DNA of 64,000 bases from Pelodera strongyloides (lineage: Eukaryota; Nematoda; Chromadorea; Rhabditida; Rhabditidae), in NCBI GenBank assembly GCA_036852015.1, contig JAANDG010000059.1, forward strand, positions 1 to 64,000, read 5' to 3'. The notes under the pieces are model-generated. The model did no database searches and was not told the origin of the DNA. It saw only the letters and a program-made list of their open reading frames with translations. Positions 21,577 to 33,100 of the stretch are shown here, one piece after another. The stretch's first letter is position 1, and the number at the start of each line of letters is the position of its first letter. The position numbers were made by a program, and so were the translations under genes.

Positions 21577-24500
21577 AAATGAGGGGTGAATTTTGTATTT
21601 GTCTGAGCTTAGAAATATGTTGAGACTTGGGGTGCTCCCTTGTTCAACTCCGAGAACCGCGTCTTCTCGGGGAATTGGCATTGGAGCAGCTTCAGGTTTT
21701 GGCATTGTTTGGAGGTGAACTTTGTATTTGTTTGAGCTTAGAAATATGTTGAGACTTGGGGTGCTCCCTTGTTCAACTCCGAGAACCGCGTCTTCTCGGG
21801 GAATTGGCATTGGAGCAGCTTCAGGTTTTGGCATTGTTTGAGGGTGAACGTTGACCGTCGAGATCCATCTGAGATTTAGTTATTATGTTTTGGGTTTAGT
21901 TAGAAGTAGGACAGAGAGCGAGAGTACTTTGCCGTTGTTGTTCTGCTATTCTTTGCTTTCATTGACTTCGTTGGACGATGAGGCTTCGATGCATCTTCTC
22001 GACGTAAGATCCCATCCCGTTTGTCGTTTGTCGCCAATGAGGAATCCCATCTGCTGCTGCATAGATTTGGTTAGTGTGCACCATTATTTGATTTTATGAA
22101 AATTTGTTTGCAACACTGAGTGAGGGGTGAATTTTGTATTTGTCTGAGCTTAGAAATATGTTGAGACTTGGGGTGCTCCCTTGTTCAACTCCGAGAACCG
22201 CGTCTTCTCGGGGAATTGGCATTGGAGCAGCTTCAGGTTTTGGCATTGTTTGAGGGTGAACTTTGTATTTGTTTGAGCTTAGAAATATGTTGAGACTTGG
22301 GGTGCTCCCTTGTTCAACTCCGAGAACCGCGTCTTCTCGGGGAATTGGCATTGGAGCAGCTTCAGGTTTTGGCATTGTTTGAGGGTGAACTTTGTATTTG
22401 TTTGAGCTTAGAAATATGTTGAGACTTGGGGTGCTCCCTTGTTCAACTCCGAGAACCGCGTCTTCTCGGGGAATTGGCATTGGAGCAGCTTCAGGTGTTG
22501 GCATTGTTTGAGGGTGAACGTTGACCGTCGAGATCCATCTGAGATTTAGTTATTATGTTTTGGGTTTAGTTAGAAGTAGGACAGAGAGCGAGAGTACTTT
22601 GCCGTTGTTGTTCTGCTATTCTTTGCTTTCATTGACTTCGTTGGACGATGAGGCTTCGATGCATCTTCTCGACGTAAGATCCCATCCCGTTTGTCGCCAA
22701 TGAGGAATCCCATCTGCTGCTGCATAGATTTGGTTAGTGTTCACCATTATTTGATTTTATGAAAATTTGTTTGCAACACTGAGTGAGGGGTGAATTTTTG
22801 TATTTGTCTGAGCTTAGAAATATGTTGAGACTTGGGGTGCTCCCTTGTTCAACTCCGAGAACCGCGTCTTCTCGGGGAATTGGCATTGGAGCAGCTTCAG
22901 GTTTTGGCATTGTTTGAGGGTGAACTTTGTATTTTTTGAGCTTAGAAATATGTTGAGACTTGGGGTGCTCCCTTGTTCAACTCCGAGAACCGCGTCTTCT
23001 CGGGGAATTGGCATTGGAGCAGCTTCAGGTTTTGGCATTGTTTGAGGGTGAACTTTGTATTTGTTTGAGCTTAGAAATATGTTGAGACTTGGGGTGCTCC
23101 CTTGTTCAACTCCGAGAACCGCGTCTTCTCGGGGAATTGGCATTGGAGCAGCTTCAGGTTTTGGCATTGTTTGAGGGTGAACGTTGACCGTCGAGATCCA
23201 TCTGAGATTTAGTTATTATGTTTTGGGTTTAGTTAGAAAGTAGGATAGAGAGAGAGCGAGAGTACTTTGCCGTTGTTGTTCTGCTATTCTTTGCTTTCAT
23301 TGACTTCGTTGGACGATGAGGCTTCGATGCATCTTCTCGACGTAAGATCCCATCCCGTTTGTCGCCAATGAGGAATCCCATCTGCTGCTGCATAGATTTG
23401 GTTAGTGTGCACCATTATTTGATTTTATGAAAATTTGTTTGCAACACTGAGTGAGGGGTGAATTTTGTATTTGTCTGAGCTTAGAAATATGTTGAGACTT
23501 GGGGTGCTCCCTTGTTCAACTCCGAGAACCGCGTCTTCTCGGGGAATTGGCATTGGAGCAGCTTCAGGTTTTGGCATTGTTTGAGGGTGAACTTTGTATT
23601 TGTTTGAGCTTAGAAATATGTTGAGACTTGGGGTGCTCCCTTGTTCAACTCCGAGAACCGCGTCTTCTCGGGGAATTGGCATTGGAGCAGCTTCAGGTTT
23701 TGGCATTGTTTGAGGGTGAACTTTGTATTTGTTTGAGCTTAGAAATATGTTGAGACTTGGGGTGCTCCCTTGTTCAACTCCGAGAACCGCGCGTCTTCTC
23801 GGGGAATTGGCATTGGAGCAGCTTCAGGTGTTGGCATTGTTTGAGGGTGAACGTTGACCGTCGAGATCCATCTGAGATTTAGTTATTATGTTTTGGGTTT
23901 AGTTAGAAGTAGGACAGAGAGCGAGAGTACTTTGCCGTTGTTGTTCTGCTATTCTTTGCTTTCATTGACTTCGTTGGACGATGAGGCTTCGATGCATCTT
24001 CTCGACGTAAGATCCCATCCCGTTTGTCGCCAATGAGGAATCCCATCTGCTGCTGCATAGATTTGGTTAGTGTGCACCATTATTTGATTTTATGAAAATT
24101 TGTTTGCAACACTGAGTGAGGGGTGAATTTTGTATTTGTCTGAGCTTAGAAATATGTTGAGACTTGGGGTGCTCCCTTGTTCAACTCCGAGAACCGCGTC
24201 TTCTCGGGGAATTGGCATTGGAGCAGCTTCAGGTTTTGGCATTGTTTGAGGGTGAACTTTGTATTTGTTTGAGCTTAGAAATATGTTGAGACTTGGGGTG
24301 CTCCCTTGTTCAACTCCGAGAACCGCGTCTTCTCGGGGAATTGGCATTGGAGCAGCTTCAGGTTTTGGCATTGTTTGAGGGTGAACTTTGTATTTGTTTG
24401 AGCTTAGAAATATGTTGAGACTTGGGGTGCTCCCTTGTTCAACTCCGAGAACCGCGCCGCGTCTTCTCGGGGAATTGGCATTGGAGCAGCTTCAGGTGTT

Positions 24501-27500
24501 GGCATTGTTTGAGGGTGAACGTTGACCGTCGAGATCCATCTGAGATTTAGTTATTATGTTTTGGGTTTAGTTAGAAGTAGGACAGAGAGCGAGAGTACTT
24601 TGCCGTTGTTGTTCTGCTATTCTTTGCTTTCATTGACTTCGTTGGACGATGAGGCTTCGATGCATCTTCTCGACGTAAGATCCCATCCCGTTTGTCGCCA
24701 ATGAGGAATCCCATCTGCTGCTGCATAGATTTGGTTAGTGTGCACCATTATTTGATTTTATGAAAATTTGTTTGCAACACTGAGTGAAGGGGTGAACTTT
24801 TGTATTTGTCTGAGCTTAGAAATATGTTGAGACTTGGGGTGCTCCCTTGTTCAACTCCGAGAACCGCGTCTTCTCGGGGAATTGGCATTGGAGCAGCTTC
24901 AGGTTTTGGCATTGTTTGAGGGTGAACTTTGTATTTGTTTGAGCTTAGAAATATGTTGAGACTTGGGGTGCTCCCTTGTTCAACTCCGAGAACCGCGTCT
25001 TCTCGGGGAATTGGCATTGGAGCAGCTTCAGGTTTTGGCATTGTTTGAGGGTGAACTTTGTATTTGTTTGAGCTTAGAAATATGTTGAGACTTGGGGTGC
25101 TCCCTTGTTCAACTCCGAGAACCGCGTCTTCTCGGGGAATTGGCATTGGAGCAGCTTCAGGTGTTGGCATTGTTTGAGGGTGAACGTTGACCGTCGAGAT
25201 CCATCTGAGATTTAGTTATTATGTTTTGGGTTTAGTTAGAAGTAGGACAGAGAGCGAGAGTACTTTGCCGTTGTTGTTCTGCTATTCTTTGCTTTCATTG
25301 ACTTCGTTGGACGATGAGGCTTCGATGCATCTTCTCGACGTAAGATCCCATCCCGTTTGTCGCCAATGAGGAATCCCATCTGCTGCTGCATAGATTTGGT
25401 TAGTGTGCACCATTATTTGATTTTATGAAAATTTGTTTGCAACACTGAGTGAGGGGTGAACTTTGTCTGAGCTTAGAAATATGTTGAGACTTGGGGTGCT
25501 CCCTTGTTCAACTCCGAGAACCGCGTCTTCTCGGGGAATTGGCATTGGAGCAGCTTCAGGTTTTGGCATTGTTTGAGGGTGAACTTTGTATTTGTTTGAG
25601 CTTAGAAATATGTTGAGACTTGGGGTGCTCCCTTGTTCAACTCCGAGAACCGCGTCTTCTCGGGGAATTGGCATTGGAGCAGCTTCAGGTTTTGGCATTG
25701 TTTGAGGGTGAACTTTGTATTTGTTTGAGCTTAGAAATATGTTGAGACTTGGGGTGCTCCCTTGTTCAACTCCGAGAACCGCGTCTTCTCGGGGAATTGG
25801 CATTGGAGCAGCTTCAGGTGTTGGCATTGTTTGAGGGTGAACGTTGACCGTCGAGATCCATCTGAGATTTAGTTATTATGTTTTGGGTTTAGTTAGAAGT
25901 AGGACAGAGAGCGAGAGTACTTTGCCGTTGTTGTTCTGCTATTCTTTGCTTTCATTGACTTCGTTGGACGATGAGGCTTCGATGCATCTTCTCGACGTAA
26001 GATCCCATCCCGTTTGTCGCCAATGAGGAATCCCATCTGCTGCTGCATAGATTTGGTTAGTGTGCACCATTATTTGATTTTATGAAAATTTGTTTGCAAC
26101 ACTGAGTGAGGGGTGAATTTTGTATTTGTCTGAGCTTAGAAATATGTTGAGACTTGGGGTGCTCCCTTGTTCAACTCCGAGAACCGCGTCTTCTCGGGGA
26201 ATTGGCATTGGAGCAGCTTCAGGTTTTGGCATTGTTTGAGGGTGAACTTTGTATTTGTTTGAGCTTAGAAATATGTTGAGACTTGGGGTGCTCCCTTGTT
26301 CAACTCCGAGAACCGCGTCTTCTCGGGGAATTGGCATTGGAGCAGCTTCAGGTTTTGGCATTGTTTGAGGGTGAACTTTGTATTTGTTTGAGCTTAGAAA
26401 TATGTTGAGACTTGGGGTGCTCCCTTGTTCAACTCCGAGAACCGCGCCGCGTCTTCTCGGGGAATTGGCATTGGAGCAGCTTCAGGTGTTTGGCATTGTT
26501 TGAGGGTGAACGTTGACCGTCGAGATCCATCTGAGATTTAGTTATTATGTTTTGGGTTTAGTTAGAAGTAGGACAGAGAGCGAGAGTACTTTGCCGTTGT
26601 TGTTCTGCTATTCTTTGCTTTCATTGACTTCGTTGGACGATGAGGCTTCGATGCATCTTCTCGACGTAAGATCCCATCCCGTTTGTCGCCAATGAGGAAT
26701 CCCATCTGCTGCTGCATAGATTTGGTTAGTGTGCACCATTATTTGATTTTATGAAAATTTGTTTGCAACACTGAGTGAGGGGTGAATTTTTGTATTTGTG
26801 TTGAGCTTAGAAATATGTTGAGACTTGGGGTGCTCCCTTGTTCAACTCCGAGAACCGCGTCTTCTCGGGGAATTGGCATTGGAGCAGCTTCAGGTTTTGG
26901 CATTGTTTGAGGGTGAACTTTGTATTTGTTTGAGCTTAGAAATATGTTGAGACTTGGGGTGCTCCCTTGTTCAACTCCGAGAACCGCGTCTTCTCGGGGA
27001 ATTGGCATTGGAGCAGCTTCAGGTGTTGGCATTGTTTGAGGGTGAACGTTGACCGTCGAGATCCATCTGAGATTTAGTTATTATGTTTTGGGTTTAGTTA
27101 GAAGTAGGACAGAGAGCGAGAGTACTTTGCCGTTGTTGTTCTGCTATTCTTTGCTTTCATTGACTTCGTTGGACGATGAGGCTTCGATGCATCTTCTCGA
27201 CGTAAGATCCCATCCCGTTTGTCGCCAATGAGGAATCCCATCTGCTGCTGCATAGATTTGGTTAGTGTGCACCATTATTTGATTTTATGAAAATTTGTTT
27301 GCAACACTGAGTGAAGGGTGAACTTTGTATTTGTCTGAGCTTAGAAATATGTTGAGACTTGGGGTGCTCCCTTGTTCAACTCCGAGAACCGCGTCTTCTC
27401 GGGGAATTGGCATTGGAGCAGCTTCAGGTTTTGGCATTGTTTGAGGGTGAACTTTGTATTTGTTTGAGCTTAGAAATATGTTGAGACTTGGGGTGCTCCC

Positions 27501-28597
27501 TTGTTCAACTCCGAGAACCGCGTCTTCTCGGGGAATTGGCATTGGAGCAGCTTCAGGTGTTGGCATTGTTTGAGGGTGAACGTTGACCGTCGAGATCCAT
27601 CTGAGATTTAGTTATTATGTTTTGGGTTTAGTTAGAAGTAGGACAGAGAGAGAGAGAGTACTTTGCCGTTGTTGTTCTGCTATTCTTTGCTTTCATTGAC
27701 TTCGTTGGACGATGAGGCTTCGATGCATCTTCTCGACGTAAGATCCCATCCCGTTTGTCGCCAATGAGGAATCCCATCTGCTGCTGCATAGATTTGGTTA
27801 GTGTGCACCATTATTTGATTTTATGAAAATTTGTTTGCAACACTGAGTGAAGGGTGAACTTTTGTATTTGTCTGAGCTTAGAAATATGTTGAGACTTGGG
27901 GTGCTCCCTTGTTCAACTCCGAGAACCGCGTCTTCTCGGGGAATTGGCATTGGAGCAGCTTCAGGTTTTGGCATTGTTTGAGGGTGAACTTTGTATTTGT
28001 TTGAGCTTAGAAATATGTTGAGACTTGGGGTGCTCCCTTGTTCAACTCCGAGAACCGCGTCTTCTCGGGGAATTGGCATTGGAGCAGCTTCAGGTTTTGG
28101 CATTGTTTGAGGGTGAACTTTGTATTTGTTTGAGCTTAGAAATATGTTGAGACTTGGGGTGCTCCCTTGTTCAACTCCGAGAACCGCGTCTTCTCGGGGA
28201 ATTGGCATTGGAGCAGCTTCAGGTTTTGGCATTGTTTGAGGGTGAACTTTGTATTTGTTTGAGCTTAGAAATATGTTGAGACTTGGGGTGCTCCCTTGTT
28301 CAACTCCGAGAACCGCGCGTCTTCTCGGGGAATTGGCATTGGAGCAGCTTCAGGTTTTGGCATTGTTTGAGGGTGAACTTTGTATTTGTTTGAGCTTAGA
28401 AATATGTTGAGACTTGGGGTGCTCCCTTGTTCAACTCCGAGAACCGCGTCTTCTCGGGGAATTGGCATTGGAGCAGCTTCAGGTTTTGGCATTGTTTGAG
28501 GGTGAACTTTGTATTTGTTTGAGCTTAGAAATATGTTGAGACTTGGGGTGCTCCCTTGTTCAACTCCGAGAACCGCGTCTTCTCGGGGAATTGGACA
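21577..28597. repeat. higher-order satellite: 129-bp A units in blocks, separated by about 270-bp B units
   Basis: Roughly 33 A units of 129 bp (43 codons) form blocks of two, three or finally six, separated by ten B units starting GGGTGAACGTTGACCG. The higher-order period is about 660 bp. Copies are nearly identical, indicating recent amplification or homogenisation. On the minus strand each A unit reads PMPIPREDAVLGVEQG then STPSLNIFLSSNKYK without stops. B carries a 60-codon plus-strand frame. A few units hold 1-3 bp indels such as an extra CGC. No start, splice or stop context supports a gene. It begins about 40 bp after the tentative stop of the ANKRD13-like gene. Confidence 0.95.
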
Positions 28598-30002
28598 ACC
28601 AGGCCAAAAATGATGCGCGGTGACTTCGTCCTCTTTGTTGGTACCAACAACCAACTCATAAAACAGAGCAACCATACGATTCAACTGCCTCTAATTGTAA
28701 GTATCTTTCATACAACGTACGCCTTATTTGATTATTATTAATGTATTGTGCACATTTCCACCCCCCCCCCCCCCCCCCCCCCATAAAATTTGCGGAACAA
28801 ACGATTTTAGGAGTCAAAAGCTTTTCCACAACGGTCACACGCCTCACTAACTTTATGTAATTATGTACAAACTGTATGTAAGGGAGCCAAGGGAGAGAGA
28901 ATCAGAGAGAGAGAGTGAGAGACATCGAGAGAAAGAGAAAGGGAGAGAGGCATAGAGAGAGAAAGACGGGAATAAGAGAGAGATAGAGAGTCAGCAAGAG
29001 CGAGAGCAAGACCGGTTTTAAATGTACAGTGGAACTGAGTGGATTTGAGAGGAGATAAACCAGGATATAACAGTTGCAAAGTGCCTCAGAGTGACGAGAA
29101 AGGAGAAATGTTACTTCCTACCAGCAAGCCTGCAACACTACTCAAAGGCTCAAAGCACTCAGGCCTTACCACATCATAGGCAGCACCCAAGTTAGGCCAT
29201 GCGCGCGGTATACCGTAGTTACCCCCACCCCACAATGGGGCAAGTTGCATGTAACACTTGGCAGTGCCTTTGTCCAATGTACGCTCCGCTCCTCATTGTG
29301 TAAATGTCAAACCGTACAGTTTCAGTATTTAGGCCTGTTCATTCAATATACTTGGTAATGCAGGGCGTATCAGAACTCTGTTGGTTAATTGTATGCTACT
29401 AACCACTGAACTTTCCAGTTTCTAGTTTCTTTTCCAAAACACTGGCGCTTGCTATGGCTTGGTATAGTGGCCATTTATGCGCTGCACACCCTTCCTTGGG
29501 TCGATGTAACATAGCCGCCTCTAAAGGGATGGGGTGTGACAAATTAACGGACAAATAACGCAGTTTTACTATAAGCTGCATATTGTAGTTTGTAGTTTGC
29601 TATCCATGATTTCTCTTGATCCCCATCCCCGGGTGTTCCTCCTTTATGTGACTGGATCAGTCTCTGTGTCATCTCTCTCTCACTCTCTCTCTCTCTCTAT
29701 TTATCCCCCTCTCTCCCTCTGTCTCCATCCCCTTTCTCTCTCTATCCCTTTCCCTCCTCTCTTCCTCCTTCTCCTTCTGACCTAAATCTTGCCGGCGGGC
29801 AGGCTCTCCATTGCTAGCGAATGACTTTCACTCTTTCTCAGCCAACTTTCACTTAAAATACATTTTTAAACCTACCCCTATTGCTCATTACAGAAATTAT
29901 TACTGTATTAGTGTAATATAATAGAATGCTTTTAAAATATATATCTTTTAAGCTACAAGAGCGGTCTCCTTTATTCAATGTTGTACAATACAGTAATCAA
30001 AG
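28598..30002. other. gene-free stretch with simple repeats
   Basis: Contains 22 consecutive C (28761-28782), GA-rich DNA (28893-29000) and CT-rich DNA (29661-29760). Between 29086 and 29280 a minus-strand open frame without splice support is ignored. Nothing else recognised. Confidence 0.6.
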
Positions 30003-30095
30003 TTTGCGTATGACAAGTTCCGCAGTGGTCCTGAGCATTAGGCAACGATGAAAAATTGCTCGAGATCCAGATGACGACAAATCTTCGGGCTATGG
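30003..30095 (-). mobile_element. SINE family II fragment
   Basis: TGACAAGTTCCGCAGTGGTCC and TCTTCGGGCTATGGC match the family. The tRNA-like head is missing. Confidence 0.5.
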
Positions 30096-30184
30096 CTTTT
30101 ACTCAACCTCATTTATGCTCAAATTCGTTCTGTATATACTAACCATTCACTAGCCAAAACCCTTGCAGGTGTAATGTATGCAGA

Positions 30185-33100
30185 ATGAAGTCAGCGCCGC
30201 AGACCTGGTTGAGCGGTTTGAGACTGGGAGGTATTCTTCTTGCCGCAGGACTACTATTCCCACGTCTGGTCAGGATATTTGCTGCATTCAGTTGGGTAGG
30301 TTATTGCGTTATAGTATATTACTGTACGTTATACAATAAGCCTTATTGCATTATGCACTGGTATGGACGTATGGAGTATGGATGCTCTAAACCCCTTTGC
30401 CAGGGTTTCGCCGCGCACCATAGGAGTTTCGTCAGAGTAAATAGCGCGGGGAAACTAGCTTTCCGGCTGCGCGTATATTGGTATATTATTCATTGGTAAA
30501 GCGCATCATTCAAACCCCCTGTCTCTTGGCTTCGTATTTGTATTATTAAAGTTTTACTTCATTTCAGACATGGATGCTCTTCCTCGGTTTAGTGTGCTAC
30601 ATAGCACACGATTTTTGGTGGAAACGTCGTAACCTGCCTCCGGGGCCTTTGCCATTACTTGCTATTGGGAATATGATCTCATTAATCACAGGTCTGTTAA
30701 TTTTCTTTATCTCGTTGTCAGTTATTACTTCTCACAGAATGACGCAATCCTAATTAGTGTATGGCTTCACAAAGCAGTTTATCTATAGTCTATAGTATAA
30801 CCGCATGGGCCGGCTAGCAAATGTTTTTCACCGAGGAAACGATTTGGTAAGTCATCACTGACCATTTGGTGACAATGTGATGACGCCCCAGGGAACCGTC
30901 ACCTAATGGAGATTCCTCCATTTCCTATGTAATGCCAGCACATTATGTTTTCCCACAGTCCCTGAATTCACTGTGACTTTCAGCCGATTTCGATGATATA
31001 ATGGCCATTTGGAGGCGAAAATACGGCGGAATTTATACAGTTTGGATCGGCCCCTTCCCTCTGGTGATGGTTAACAACATCAATATCATGAAGAAGTGAG
31101 TCGAAAATTAGACGATAAATTACACTAGGCACTCAAAAGTGCTTATGCCGGTTCCAGACCACGCTCCTCTTTACCGCTAAACATGGTGTAAGGATGTACG
31201 ATGCACAATATATTTTTTATATTTGTAAACGTAAATACGACGCTAGGTGGGTGTAGGATAAAAAAAAACAGTAAATAATAATAAAAATCATTTAACTTCC
31301 TTTTAGGTACTTCGTACAAAATGCCGATCTCTTCAGCAATAGATGGAGAAACTATGTGACGGACACGTTCATGGGTGCGTTCACCTAAAAATTTATTGGG
31401 AGGAGGGAAGTACATTAAAGTGGTATAACGTCCGATTTTTGAAACTCGGACTGGTCGCTATATTCCCATGAAGTCTATGCAAATAACTACGCGATATGTA
31501 CGATTTTTAGTCGAATCATATTCATTTTCATGCAACAATGGGGAATGCAGATGTCCGCCATACTTTTCAAAAATCGGCTGTTATACCGATTTAATATTTC
31601 TAGGTGGCATCCACGGTGTCATCCAGATAGACGGCGATCAATGGAGAGAGCAGAGAAGATTCGCTTTACATGTGCTTCGTGACTTTGGCGTTGGACGCTC
31701 GATGATGGAAAGGAAAATTATTGGCGAGGTGTGGTTTTGAATACTGAGGTTTTGACTATTGGCGAGGTGAGTTATGGCACGCGGTTTGGGAATCGTCGTA
31801 CATTGTACAGAACTGCAGATTCCCACATTCCATAACAAGCAAATTGTGCTGCATTCAGTGCCATTTTGTACCATGATCCCGATTCTGGACAAGTTTATAC
31901 ATTATTTTAGTCATTTTGGTAATTAAATTTACAAAAATCTTATTATATAAAGGAGAAGAGTTTGTGGCCGGGTGAATTTATTGGTGATTACGACCACAAC
32001 CAATTTTTTCTACGTTTCAGACATATGGTATAAGTAGGCATCTGTTCCACATTTACAAAATGTGCACAATAGGACAATAGGAGCGAAATGCTAGCCTCTT
32101 TGGAAAATTTGCATATGATAAGCAAACTTTAAACTTAAATGCCGCCTCAGGCGGCGATAGCCGTCTGGTACATCATATTTGTTCAAGGTTCGCAATCTCT
32201 GCTCCTATCTGAAGGAGAGAGAAGAAGGACCGTGTGAAGTGACTACACCACTCGCAGTTTGCGTCGGAAATATCATAAACGATATGCTTTTCGGTGTCAC
32301 ATTTCCACAGGTAACTTGCTTGTTTCCTATTTAAATTTAAATTATGTATACAATTGTCTTGACCCTGTCCGTATAGATAATTGTTATTCGATTATGCTCA
32401 TAACGCAAACGCCTCTATATACAGTAGTGGTAGGAGCAATAATTTCGTTGTAGTGGCAGAAAAGCGGGCTCTAAGGCTCTAAGGGACTACATTTCGTGCA
32501 GTTTACATTATTTACATTCTAGTAACTGAATACTCAACATTAACTAAATATTTTTACAGATAGTTCGAAACGCCGTTTTATATTTTCGGTCTTATCAAAC
32601 CTATTTCCCTAAAAAACCCTCGTGTTTAGGGCTCCCCAGAAATGCAGCATCTGCATCATCTTTTGGATGCGCAATCGAGATTGGTAGTTAATCCGATAAT
32701 GGGTGCGTTTATTTTTGTATATATGTTCTATACATTGTTTTCTTATTGATAAATTATGCAAAAAATGCGCCGCATGTCCGCTTGTCGGCCGCATCGCCGC
32801 CGCGGACCTCTTTTTCAAACAAGTGCGCGGCGCTACCGCCTTACCTTCGCTCATCAACAAAATTCGATATTCAGGCCTCTACATTGCTCTACCAATAACT
32901 ACCCGCATCCCACTGTTGAATATAAAATGGAAGCAGCTAATGAGACAACGAGATTATTTGTGGACATTCTTGCGGAAACAAGTCAAGGTAGAATTACTCG
33001 TATATTTCCTAAGTCGCATAATTTATTGATATCCAGATATCCTCTTTCTCTTCAGTATATTTTCTGCATCTTCAAGACCGTTTTCGCTAAAAACAGCAGC

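Noticed and set aside
21577..28597. Treating the 93-144-codon minus-strand frames in the satellite as genes
   Set aside because: They are repeat units read through, interrupted by B units and small indels, with no promoter, splice or stop context.
21577..28597. CRISPR-like array
   Set aside because: The units are full-length tandem copies with no unique spacers, in a eukaryotic genome.
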